Assembly (NCBI RefSeq): GCF_958450345.1
Contig: NC_088782.1
Coordinates: forward strand, 100,718,358-100,782,357
Reading direction: 5' to 3'
Length of the DNA: 64,000 bases
From: Calliphora vicina
Taxonomy: Eukaryota > Arthropoda > Insecta > Diptera > Calliphoridae
Shown here: positions 22,240 to 32,780 of the stretch, one piece after another
Position numbering within the stretch: the first letter of the stretch is position 1
Layout: the number at the start of each line of letters is the position of its first letter
Notes under the pieces: model-generated
Seen by the model: only the letters and a program-made list of their open reading frames with translations
Databases searched by the model: none
Told to the model about the DNA's origin: nothing
Translations under genes and position numbers: made by a program

Positions 22240-24390
22240 ATGGAGAACATTGTAACTTTAATCGAAGTGCAACGAAAGTCATTAAGCCATTTGCAACGAT
22301 TGATGGAAACCTTTGAGAAAAAGGCAACTCATGAAATAACAAAAGGTTATGTTATAAGTATTCTTGAAGAAGTTTAACTTACTTACAAAAACTTCAAACA
22401 AGATGATGAACAAATATGTGAGATGGCTATGGACAATTCAATTCAAGAAGAAGATGTGCCTTATTTAAATGAAGACTTTTATTACGAGTTTTTCGACAAA
22501 TATTTAACATTTAACATAGCTTTTAGATTTGTCAGCAGATCCAACAACATCACATAATCAAATGACTAGTACTTTTGTTTCGTCCAATATGCAAAATTCA
22601 TCATTCACCTCAAGTGCAAGGCTACCTAAAATTGAACTCCCATCATTTAACGGCGAATACATTGAATGGATCCCCTATCGCGATATGTTTTTGTCTTTAG
22701 TACACCAAAATCAGTCGCTTACTGGTATACAAAAATATTTTTATCTTAAAGGCTCATGTAAGGGATCACCTCTAGAAATAATTAATCAATACTCGGCATC
22801 AGAGAATAATTACGCAGCGGCATGGAAAGCACTGGAAGACAGATATTACAACACCCGAAAAATAACTGACCAAATACTTAAAAAGTTCGTAAATATTCCA
22901 CCGTTAAATGGTTCCTTTGAAACTATAAAAGAGTTGTTGGACACTACTCATTCGTCAATATCACAACTTAAAGCACTTAAAGTAGAAGTCGGAGATGCCA
23001 TGTTAATTTTTTTGATTAGCCAAAAATTGGACAAACAAACTAAAAAAGAATGGGAGCAATCCATCAATTCTAGCACAACAATTCCTCCAATGGCAAGTAT
23101 GATCAATTTCTTAGAAATGTCGTTTAGAACTCTTGAATCAATTGAAGAAACACTCTCAACATCAAAAAGTGACACGTTAACATATGCATCAAGAAAAATA
23201 CATAACCAAAAATTACACCGCAGATCTCTGCACGCAAACAATTTCTCAGTCGACAATAATCTCTGCCCTTGCTGCCAACGTCGACATCCTCTTTACAAAT
23301 GCTTTAAATTTTCTTCGCTGCCACCTGCAGACAAAAAAGCTGTAATTAATCAACATAACATATATTCGAATTGTTTACATACTGGCCACAACGCAAATCA
23401 ATGTAATTCATCTGCTCGCTGTCAAGAATGTAAACAAAACCATCACACTATTTTACATACTTCGTACTTAACAGATAATCAAAACATACATCAAACTAGA
23501 AATGTTCTGTCCACTACAGTAGAAAATGTAAATCAAAGTGCAGTACGCAGCTTTCAACCAGACGAACATTGCAGTTCAAACATTTCTTCTCTTGCTGTTA
23601 ATAGAAACACTCAAGTTCTGTTAGCTACAGCTAATGTTTTTATAAAGCACAAAAAAGGTAAACATTTGGTAAAAGCTCTTGTAGATCCAGGCTCTCAAGC
23701 AACGTTTGTAAGATCAGAAGTGTCTCAATTATTAGAGTTAAATAAACAAAAAATAAAAGAAACAGCTGTTTGTGGAATAGGAGGAAACAACAAAACGTTG
23801 ATAAATTATTGTGTACACTTGCAGTTGATGTCAAAATATAATAAACAATTTAATTTGGAAGTTGATGCTTTGGTAATTAAAAAATTAGCATCATACCAAC
23901 CATCAAATATAAATAAAAATGATTTGCCAAACTTACAACAATATTTTCTTTCGGATAAAACGTTTTATTTGCCATCAAAAATTGATATTTTACTTGGTAG
24001 TGATGTGTATGGTGAGATTTTGCTGTTTAATTCATTAAAATTTCCTAATAGTGTTTATTTACAAGAAAGTTATTTTGGATGGCTGGTTTCTGGACCCATT
24101 CGAAAAGGTTCAATTGAACAAAAAGTGGATGTAAGCAACTGCAACCTAGAAAATCAATTACGCCTCTTCTGGGAGCAAGAAGAACTGGTGGAGGAAAGAA
24201 AATGGTCACAAGAAGAAGAATTATGTGAGGCTTTTTTTGCAAATACTTACAAAAGAGATGCTAATGGACATTTTATCGTACTTACTTTTTGGAAAAAAGT
24301 TACTTGTATTTAACAATACTGATTACTGCGCTTTAAAACGATTTAAACAATTAGAATCCTCATTTAAGTTTCGACCGCAATATGCAGCAC
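22240..24390 (+). pseudogene. BEL gag-protease region, broken
   Basis: The first ATG (22240, MENIVTLIEVQRKSL) opens a frame that meets a TAA at about 22375. The main frame continues from about 22529 without an ATG, so a frameshift lies between. Recognisable parts are a DUF1759-type gag segment (from LPKIELPSFNGEYIEW), two Cys/His knuckle-like clusters (around CPCCQRRHPLYKC and CQECKQNHH) and a DUF1758 aspartic protease. In the protease the active-site triplet reads D-P-G (in VDPGSQATF) instead of the usual D-S-G or D-T-G, which should inactivate it. A further frameshift near 24285 precedes the foldback insertion at 24391. Confidence 0.9.
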
Positions 24391-26478
24391 TAGGGTGGCC
24401 CTTAATAAACGAAAGTTGGATTTTGGCCATTCTCACCCTCCAGTTTGGTGAACATTAGCAAAAAAATCATCCTGAAAAAATTTTAGGTAAATCGGTTGGG
24501 GTTAAGATGCATTTACAAGGGGAAAAAATGCATTTTTTTCAGTTTTTATAAAAATTTTGCCATTAAAAAATTACTTTTGTAATTTAATTTAAAAGAATCG
24601 AAATGTGTACGTAATTGTCGTTCTAATGAGACATAAAAAACAGAAATCGGTCAAAAAATGTTAAAGTTATTAAAAATTCGCCAGGCCATTAACGTGTCTC
24701 AGGCCACTAGAACATGAAATGTAGGAACAAAATTAACATATTTTGAGAAATATTAAAATAAAAGCTAATTTTTACTTAAAATATGTCCATATTTACTTGT
24801 ATATGAGTTTTTGTCTTCGTAGGATACCGTTAACCTATTCTTAGGTATGAACAAAAAAATTTAATTTTTTTAACGGCAGTTTCAAAACTCCATTTTCAAA
24901 TTTTTAAAAATTTTGTTAAACAAATTTCAGAATTTTTTGATCATCTCATTGGGATTTATTAAGAGTATAATAGGGAATAAAAATGTGAAAAAATTATGAA
25001 AATATCTCTTATAGTTTTTCCGTACCTGCGATTTAAATTTTGAAATTTTCGAGAAAAACCAATTATTTGGCAATTTTTAGGCCAATGAGCTCTATTTCCT
25101 TACTCTTATGAATTTAAGTAAAACCTATTCAGAATATTATAGTCCAGATAATTCAAAATATACTCTGAAACTTCTACTAAAATCGGAAGACGTTAACCCT
25201 TAAATCGTGAAGGTCAAAGGTAAAATTTTTCAATATTTGGAATTTCTCTTGGAAAGATTTCGAAATGATCGAAATGTTGTATATTTTTGGGCCGATTTTG
25301 ATGAAATTTAACAAAAATATAACATAAACTCTAGGGTTTATAATAACAGCACAAGAATGGAAATTAACGCTTAATGGCACTTGGGGTTAAAATGACACCA
25401 AACTTTTAAAATCATAATTTTTTATGGTTTTAGAAGTTTGGGGTCATTTTAACACCAAGTGCTATATAGGGTTAATTTTAATTTTTCTGCTGCTTTTGTA
25501 AATACTAGGCTTTGTGTTATATTTTTGTTAAATTTCATCAAAATCGGCCCAAAAATATACAACATTTCGAACATTTCAAAATCTTTCCAAGAGAAATTCC
25601 AAATATTGAAAAATTTGACCTTTGACCTTCACGATTTAAGGGTTAACGTTTTTTGATTTTAGTAAAAGTTTCAGAGTATATTTAGAATTATCTGGACTAT
25701 AATATTCTAATTAAGTTTTGCTTAAAATTCATAAGAGTAAGAAAATAGAGCTCATTGGCCTAAAAATTGCCAAATAATTGGTTTTTCTCGAAAATTTCAA
25801 AATTTAAATCGCAGGTACGGAAAAACTATAAGAGATATTTTCATAATTTTTTCACGATTTAATTCCCTATTATACTCTTAATAAATCCCAATGAGATGAT
25901 CATAAAATTCTGAAATTTGTTTAACAAAATTTTTAAAAATTTGAAAATGGAGTTTTGAAACTGCCGTTAAAAAAATAAAATTTTTTTGTTCATACCTAAG
26001 AATAGGTTAACGGTATCCTACGAAGACAAAAACTCATATACAAGTAAATATGGACATATTTTAAGTAAAAATGAGCTTTTATTTTAATATTTCTCAAAAT
26101 ATGTTAATTTTGTTCCAACATTTCTTGTTCTAGTGGCCTGAGACACGTTAATGGCCTGGCGAATTTTTAATAACTTTAAAATTTTTTAACCGATTTCTGT
26201 TTTTTATGTCTCATTAGAACGACAATTACGTACACATTTCGATTCTTTTAAATTGAATTACAAAAGTAATTTTTTAATGGCAAAATTTTTACAAAAACTA
26301 AAAAAAATGAATTTTTTCCCCTTGTAAATGCATCTCAAAACTTCAGAGGGCTTGCGGCACGTCTTAACCCCAACCGATTTACCTAAAATTTTTTCAGGAT
26401 GATTTTTTTACTAATGTTCACCAAACTGGGGGGTGAGAATGGCCAAAATCCAACTTTCGTTTATTAAGGGCCACCCTA
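24391..26478. mobile_element. 2.09-kb near-perfect palindromic (foldback) element inserted in BEL pol
   Basis: The element starts TAGGGTGGCCCTTAATAAAC and ends with its inverted form. It is flanked by a perfect 9-bp duplication ATGCAGCAC (24382-24390 and 26479-26487). The arms, each about 1.04 kb, pair almost to the centre (about 25430), with only a few unpaired bases there. A notable asymmetry is roughly 25 extra bases in the right arm near 26338-26362. The arms give mirror-image frames at 25177-25380 (minus) and 25459-25656 (plus), expected from the palindrome and not genes. The 9-bp duplication fits Foldback- or Mutator-like transposition. The end sequence differs from the foldback at 2268-3403. 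Confidence 0.9.
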
Positions 26479-26487
26479 ATGCAGCAC

Positions 26488-27523
26488 TATATAAACAATT
26501 CATGAGCGAATATATAAAGCTGAATCATATGGAAAAAATTGGTAAATATCCACAAGATCTACCTACTAATTGTTTCTTTTTCCCACATCATGGTGTTATC
26601 CGTGAAAATAGTACCACTACTAAACTTAGAGTGGTTTTCGATGGCAGTAGTAAATCCACCTCACAACTATCCTTAAATGAAGAGCTAAGCCCTGGCCCAG
26701 CACTACAACATGATTTGCCGGAAGTAATAACACGTTGGCGACGATTTAAAATCGGGTTCACAGCAGACCTAGAAAAAATGTTTCGGCAGATCAGCATTTG
26801 TAACGAGCATCAGCACTACCAGTGTATTTTGTGGCGGGACGAATATAATAACGAAATAAATATTTACAAATTAAAAACAGTAACTTATGGGACTACATGT
26901 GCGCCATTTCTCGCCATTAGAGTGTTGAAACAAATTGCGGCAGATGGAGCTGAAACATATCCTTTGTCAAGTAAAGTTCTTCAATCAGATACCTATGTAG
27001 ACGATGTTATATCGGGAGCTGATACACTTATTGAATCAATTCAACTACAACAACAGCTTCGTTTACTACTAGATGGCGCTGGCTTCAACTTGCGTAATAG
27101 AATTCAAATTCACTTCAACTTTTGAAACACATTCCTCGTGAATTCTTGGCAACTGCAAACAATTTTCAACTGCAAAATCGAGATATGGCAAAGGCTTTAG
27201 GTTTATCATGGGACCCGCAAACTGATAATTTTTGTTTTAAAATAAATTACAAGTTTTCTGAAAAAATAACTAAAAGTTGTGTACTTTCAGATTCGGCCAG
27301 ACTTTTTGACCCACTTGGTTGGCTGGCACCCACTACAATTTTAGCAAAAATTATGTTTCAACGTCTTTGGCGAGAGGGACTTGATTGGACAGATCTTTTA
27401 CCAAAGGAATTAAGTGACGAGTGGTCAAAATTTCGAATCGCTTTAAAAGGCATCGAAGAAATACGTCTACCAAGATGGTTCAATTGTGTTTCAACAACAT
27501 CAGCTGAGTTGTTAGCTTTTTGA
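26488..27523 (+). pseudogene. BEL reverse transcriptase region, broken
   Basis: The frame resumes after the palindrome and shows BEL-type reverse transcriptase blocks: LRVVFDGSSKS, the catalytic YVDD (in DTYVDDVISGAD) and a conserved LAPTTILAKI segment. The frame ends at about 27125 and continues in another frame from 27122, so an indel lies just before the connection. A further in-frame stop (TGA at 27521-27523) interrupts the beginning of the RNase H region. The catalytic Asp pair is intact, but no continuous protein is possible. Confidence 0.9.
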
Positions 27524-28257
27524 GATGCATCGAAACTAGCATTTGCAGCTGTGTTATATATCAGAACCGTAGCTGTAGATGGCACTGTTCACATAAGCCT
27601 TGTACAATCAAAAACTAAAGTGGCTCCACTGAAAGTACGAACTATTCCAAAATTGGAATTATGTGCTGCTGTTTTAGCTGCCAAATTGACAAATAAAGTA
27701 AAACAAAATATTGGCCTTAAAATTAACAAAGTTACTTATTGGTAGGACAGCACTACAGTTCTTAATTGGATAAGATGTCAATCATCAAATCTACCAGTTT
27801 ATGAAGCGAATCGAGTTTCTCAAATTCAACGACTATCAAATGTTATTGACTGGAAATATGTTTCTACAAAGGAAAATCCTGCGGATTGTGCAACAAGGGG
27901 ATTATTGCCAAAAGAGCTTAAATGTTACACATTGTGGTGGAAAGGCCCTCATTGGCTTGCAGATGTTCCTGAAAAATGGCCAGTAACAAAGATCAGAAAT
28001 ACCATAGAATCAACTTCTACTGAAATTGCCGCAAATGCAGTATCTACTAGATCAACAACATTAGCACCTGAAACAACAGCAACAACTTTAGAAACAACAA
28101 CAACAACTCATGAAAGCAATTATCCTGATTTTTATTCAAAGTTTTCAACATTTACAAAGCTGCAGCGAGTAACAGCATATATATTTCGATGGTACAACAA
28201 CTTAAAAGACTATATGTTAAGAAAAAGTAATGGCGAAATTATTGCTTTCAAAAATAC
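27524..28257 (+). pseudogene. BEL RNase H and linker region, broken
   Basis: DASKLAFAAV and VTYW/DSTTVLNW segments identify the RNase H domain. An in-frame TAG separates W from DSTTVLNW at about 27743. The region continues through WKYVSTKENPADCATRG and a Thr-rich stretch (around 28060-28110) up to the solo LTR insertion. Confidence 0.85.
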
Positions 28258-28633
28258 TGTTCACACCGTGAACAAAAAGTACCAACATGCACCAACACTG
28301 GCGCCCCAACATCATCACAGCATGCAAACAACTGCAGCTAACTTCACAGGAAGAAAAGAAGAAAGCGAACAAAACAACTAAAAAACAACATCATTCTAAG
28401 TGAAGAAGTGAGCGATCGCATTCACCCCAACAAATATAAATAATAATAAATCTATTTAAAAACATTAAAACTAATTAAAAACACTAAAGTTTATTAAAAA
28501 TATATAATTAAAAATCCTTACAAATAAATAAATTCATATACCTACGTTTTATAACGTCGTTGAAAAAATAAATAATTGTCTTGTTATTCACTTTGTTCTC
28601 CTAAAAACATTTACCCCTAAACCCGTTTAAACA
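28258..28633. mobile_element. Solo LTR inserted in the BEL element
   Basis: The 376-bp segment begins TGTTCACACCG and ends CCGTTTAAACA (TGTT..AACA ends). It is flanked by the 5-bp duplication AATAC (28253-28257 and 28634-28638). It contains AATAAATAAA-type polyadenylation signals. Removing it restores the continuity of the BEL coding sequence, which confirms that it is an insertion. The family is not identified. Confidence 0.8.
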
Positions 28634-28638
28634 AATAC

Positions 28639-30080
28639 GTTCAACGTTAATCGAACCCATTATCTCACAACATCGGAATTAAGAAAAGCCACATTAGTAC
28701 TTCTAAAGCAGTGTCAACAAATTACATTTCATACTGAAATTAACTGTATTTTGAATCAAAAACCGTTGCCAAGTAGTAGCAGAATTGTTAATCTTCAGCC
28801 CTTTATTGATGATGATGGTATTCTACGCGTTGGAGGCAGAATCAAAAATGCAAATTTGCCTTTCTGCAAAAAATATCCTATCTTATTATCAAAAAAGGAT
28901 CCTATTTCAATTCTTATTTTTACAGATACACATTTTAAAACTTTACATGGCGGTGTGCAGTTAATGCAAACGTATGTCATGTCCCACTATTGGATCATAT
29001 CGGCCAGAACTATTGCGACATCAGTTAAAAGGAAATGTGTAATCTGCTTGAAGTATACCGCTAGAGATTCTCAGCAAATAATTGGCAATCTTCCAGCAGT
29101 ACGCATACAGCCAGCAAGACCATTTAAGCATAGTGGGTTAGACTACGCCGGCCCTATTTCTATAAAACAATCAAATTTGCGAAGAAGTTCTACAAGTAAA
29201 GGTTATAATGACTTTTTGTGTGCATGTGCACAAAAGCTTTACATCTTGAAATTGTTTCAAGTCTCACTACAAATGCCTTCTTGGCTGCTTTTAGACGTTT
29301 CATCTCACGCAGAGGACCCTGTACCGATTTATACTCGGATTGCGGGACTACGTTCATAGGAGCTTCTAAAGAACTACAAGCTCTTCATCACCGTTCAGAA
29401 ACCTCTTTGTCTGATGACCTTGCTGAAACGTTGCATAATGATGGAACAAATTGGCATTTTATACCACCTGCTTCACCTCATTTTGGAGGTTTATGGGAGG
29501 CAGGTGTAAAAGCAACAAAACATCATCTACGTCGTATAATGCGCGACCGTGTGCTTTCCTTCGAAGAACTATCAACACTTCTGTGCCAAATTGAGAGCTG
29601 CCTAAATTCGAGGCCACTATGCCCGCTTTCAAATGATCCATCTGATTTAAACGTGCTAACACCTGCCCATTTTTTGGTTGGTGAACCTACAACTTGTATA
29701 CCGGATGAAGATTTGCTTGACACAAATATTGACCGCTTGACAAGATGGAAACAAGTCGAAAAATTAAAGCAACATTTTTGGCAGCGTTGGTCAAAGGAGT
29801 ACCTTTGTCGATTACAATCGAGACCTAAATGGAATACTGTTAAACGAGAGGCACAGGTTGGTGATATGGTTTTACTGTTGCATGAGCACTTTCCCCAGGT
29901 TCGTGGCCACTAGCAAGAGTGGAGAAAGTACACCCAGGTTCAGATGGACATATTCGTGTGGTCACTCTGTATTGCAACAAAAAATACATAAAGCGTCCCA
30001 TATCCAAAATATGTTTTCTTCCCAGTAATGATGACATCATAAACAATCCGGCTGGTTCAAATGGAAATTTTAGTACGATT
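28639..30080 (+). pseudogene. BEL integrase and C-terminal region, broken
   Basis: The region contains the LQPFIDDDGILRVGGRI block, an H-H-C-C zinc region (LHGGVQLMQTYV..CVICL), integrase catalytic core landmarks (HSGLDYAGP; FISRRG; SDCGTTFIGA; FGGLWEAGVKATKHHL) and a DUF5641-type tail (PAHFLVGEP to the end). A frameshift near 29212 splits the catalytic core and another near 29905 breaks the tail. All core acidic motifs can be found when both frames are considered. Confidence 0.9.
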
Positions 30081-30098
30081 TAAGAACAATTGTTCTTA

Positions 30099-30110
30099 GT
30101 GGGGGAGAAA
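30099..30110 (+). promoter_or_regulatory. BEL polypurine tract
   Basis: GTGGGGGAGAAA directly precedes the 3' LTR, the normal place for the plus-strand primer. Confidence 0.75.
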
Positions 30111-30446
30111 TGTATGGGATTTGTTCAACCCGTTTTATATTTGTTTGTCTATTATTGTTATTTTGTACTGATTCCGAACCCTGTTTGAACGTAACATTTA
30201 ACGTAAAATTATTTGGTTATTTTTGTCTTCTCGCATTTCTTTTATGTACTTTGTAGTTTGTAGCTTTTCAATTTTATTAATCTTCATGTATTAAAAAACC
30301 TGATCGTTCAACGTAATAAAGCGAAAAAATACGAGTTCTCCTCCCCGGTGCATTTTAAGATTTAAATTTGTAACTTTTATTAAAATAAATTATTATTTTA
30401 AAATTAATAGAAAATCAAATCGTTTCATTGCTGAAATTCTCGTACA
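30111..30446 (+). repeat. BEL 3' LTR
   Basis: This is the 336-bp partner of the 5' LTR, with the same TGTATGGG..CTCGTACA ends and two visible base differences. It is followed directly by the AGTGT target duplication. Confidence 0.95.
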
Positions 30447-30473
30447 AGTGTTGTTAGCAATCGATCAATAAAT

Positions 30474-30931
30474 TGTTACGAATTTTCACTAGCGATTTGA
30501 ATTTAATGGTCTGTAGCAACTGCCAGTAACATTCATCGTATTTATAAACATTTCCATCAGTAGAAGCTTCTACTTATCAACAATATTGATAGCATGCGAT
30601 TGTTGGCATTGTTTGAAAGTATCGCAACACTGATTGTTTAAGCTGCGAACATTAACTTCGAAAGCTTTAGAATTCGAATATAGTAGTTGTCCGTTAAGAT
30701 CATTGTAGAAGATTCACGAAAGATGCCGTGTGTATAAATAGTGGCAGAGGTTGCAGTCATGAATGAGTTTATTATAAGCGCTGTTAGATTTAGCATCAAC
30801 TGTCTTATACATTATAAAGTGTAATTTAAGTATGAGTGTGTGTATTTCTGCGAATTTATAAACGTGTATAAAAACACTGAGTGACTATTTGAATTGTTGT
30901 TGTACATTTGAATAAATAAAGAGTAGCTACA
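30474..30931 (+). mobile_element. Solo LTR of gypsy type
   Basis: The 458-bp segment begins TGTTACGAATTTTC and ends AGTAGCTACA. It is flanked by AAAT on both sides (30470-30473 and 30932-30935), fitting a 4-bp gypsy-type duplication. It has LTR promoter architecture: TATAAATA at 30733-30740, an initiator-like GCAGTCATG about 20 bases later, and AATAAATAAA near the end. The short AT-only duplication makes the boundaries less certain than for the BEL LTRs. Confidence 0.6.
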
Positions 30932-30935
30932 AAAT

Positions 30936-31210
30936 TTAAACTAAGTGCAACCAAAAGTATCCGGTTTATTTAAAGGAAATAAACCAACGTTTTAAAAAGG
31001 TTAAATGCTGATATTCATGATTTTTAGATTAATTATGTAGCCAATATTAAAACTTATATTTTTGGCAAATATGGGAGGTATTTTATATATTAGCATACCA
31101 AATTTCAAAACAACTACGACAACTCCTTGTATTTTTGTCGCCTTCATTTTTTGTTTACAAAATTACTTAATTTGGTCGGTTAAGGTGGTAGTTCCCTGCG
31201 CAACAGTCAA
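30936..31210. repeat. Right arm of the palindromic repeat hosting the BEL element
   Basis: AGGTATTTTATATATTAGCA and CAACTACGACAACTCC are inverted relative to 21428-21490. This shows that the two retroelements interrupted one inverted-repeat unit. Confidence 0.5.
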
Positions 31211-31340
31211 GTAGAGTTGAAAGGCCCCTTTCTGACAAGACCACACCAATCGTCTGATGTAGTGGCATTTACATCGTAATGTATGTTTCCATCATGATTT
31301 AAAAGTGATAGAAGATAGATACCAAGGTCGCTGGGATGAA

Positions 31341-32780
31341 CATATCGAGCCCTTAGCGCCAAATTATCGTAAGCGACATTTTCTAAATTTTTTTTTATTA
31401 CAAAAATTAAAATTTTATAGACCGACTGATGTTTTAGCGTTCATAGAATATCAAAATTGTTAATAACTTCAAAATTATAGGGGGTAAGATTTTATTGTAA
31501 GTCAATGTTTACATTTTACAGTAAACGAATTTTATAGTAAGCGACACATAGTGGCATAGAAAAAAAGAGGTAAATAAATCTGTAACTTCTAAATGGTTAA
31601 ATTGGTTTGAATGAAATTTCACATGCGCAAAGAAAAAGTGTTGTTGAGTTTAAGTTCTGAACGTGGACCTCATGGGCCTACCAGGGGAGCGACCAAGGGT
31701 CCTCAAAGTAGGACACCTCGGGTATGTTACATTTTTAAAACGATCCTATTTCTTTCTTTGTGTTCCCATTTCAAGAAAATTATATATATGGAATCTCCTC
31801 ATCGAACACTACAAAAAGCCTTGTCGTAGGTATAAATTATCTGTTAAACCTTAGGAGATATTCGTATTTTAAAATTAAATGTTAAAAATGTTTACCCACC
31901 CTACTCGAGTTTTTGATAACAGCGGATTCAAGTATTTCCCGATTTTCTTCAATTTTCCTTTATTGGACTAACAACAGATGTATGTGTCAAATAGAAAAAT
32001 AAAATTGTTCAAAAATAATGACTAAGTCCAAATGTATATTAATTTGAATTCAAAAAATTTTAAAAATGCGATTTTCGCTAATATTATGGGAAAAAAGTAC
32101 TTTTTTTCTTTTTATGTTATCGCAAACAACTTCTAAGACGATGTATAAGGAATTTATACTTTTTGAAAAGCCAACTTTTCATCACATATTTTAAATGAAA
32201 TGAAAAAAAAATTAAAAATGTTTGTTACCGAGGGGACCAGGTCTATTCAAAAACTACCTATTTTTTGTGTAAAATTAAAATTTAGGGCAAAAATTCTCAA
32301 ATCGCATATTCGGTATCAAAATATAGTAACCGATTTTAGATGGGCCAATATTCTTTCAATAATTTAGTAAAGAATTTCGATAACTCCGACCCTGGTATGG
32401 ATATTATAGCCAAAAAAATAAAAATTTCCATTTTTGGGATTTTCCAACACTTTTTTGGGAATTGCGAGATTGCTGATAATAAATTTCAAAATTCGTTTTT
32501 ATTTTTCCATTTTAAATAGAAAATTTTATATAACTGTGAAATTTCATTAAAAACTATTCACTAAATAACTAAATAACAAAATTTTTTTGTCATATTTTTC
32601 AATAAAGGGTTTTAAGAATTTTTAATTGTCAAAAGTTATAAATATTTATAAATATAAATTATATTATATCGCATCATAACATTTTTAATTCTATGTATAA
32701 ATTTCAAAACAATCGAAAAAAACTTCTGTAAAATTTGTATTTTGTCGCTTAAGATAATTTGGCGCTAAGGGCTCGATATG
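31341..32780. mobile_element. 1.44-kb TIR element (CATATCGAGCCCTTAGCGCC ends)
   Basis: The left end CATATCGAGCCCTTAGCGCC is matched by the inverted right end GGCGCTAAGGGCTCGATATG, and the pairing continues inward through AAATTATCGTAAGCGACA with one change. If the ends are TCGAGCCC, it is flanked by TA as in Tc1/mariner MITEs, but the flanking palindrome makes the duplication ambiguous. The interior (about 31550-32660) is related to one arm of the palindrome at 19206-20956. There is no transposase. Partial copies start at 37113 and 39377. Confidence 0.6.

Larger units (their letters stand above)
21622..30446 (+). mobile_element. BEL/Pao LTR retrotransposon, defective, with nested insertions
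   Basis: Two 336-bp LTRs flank the element, which is bordered by a perfect 5-bp duplication AGTGT (21617-21621 and 30447-30451). A primer binding site follows the 5' LTR and a purine-rich tract precedes the 3' LTR. The internal region holds, in order, a DUF1759-type gag, CCHC knuckles, a DUF1758 aspartic protease, reverse transcriptase, RNase H, integrase and a C-terminal DUF5641-type region, the BEL/Pao order. The coding region is broken by stops and frameshifts and by two nested insertions: a foldback palindrome (24391-26478) and a solo LTR (28258-28633). It cannot make its own proteins. Confidence 0.95.

Noticed and set aside
22529..24313. Intact 594-codon gag-protease gene
   Set aside because: The frame begins with TTG, the true ATG at 22240 is in another frame with a stop, and the 3' end is frameshifted and interrupted by the palindrome.
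25177..25656. Mirror-image frames on opposite strands with nearly the same translation (around NFIKIGPKIYNIS)
   Set aside because: They arise because the two arms of the palindrome are inverted copies. Composition is AT-driven and no protein family is recognised.
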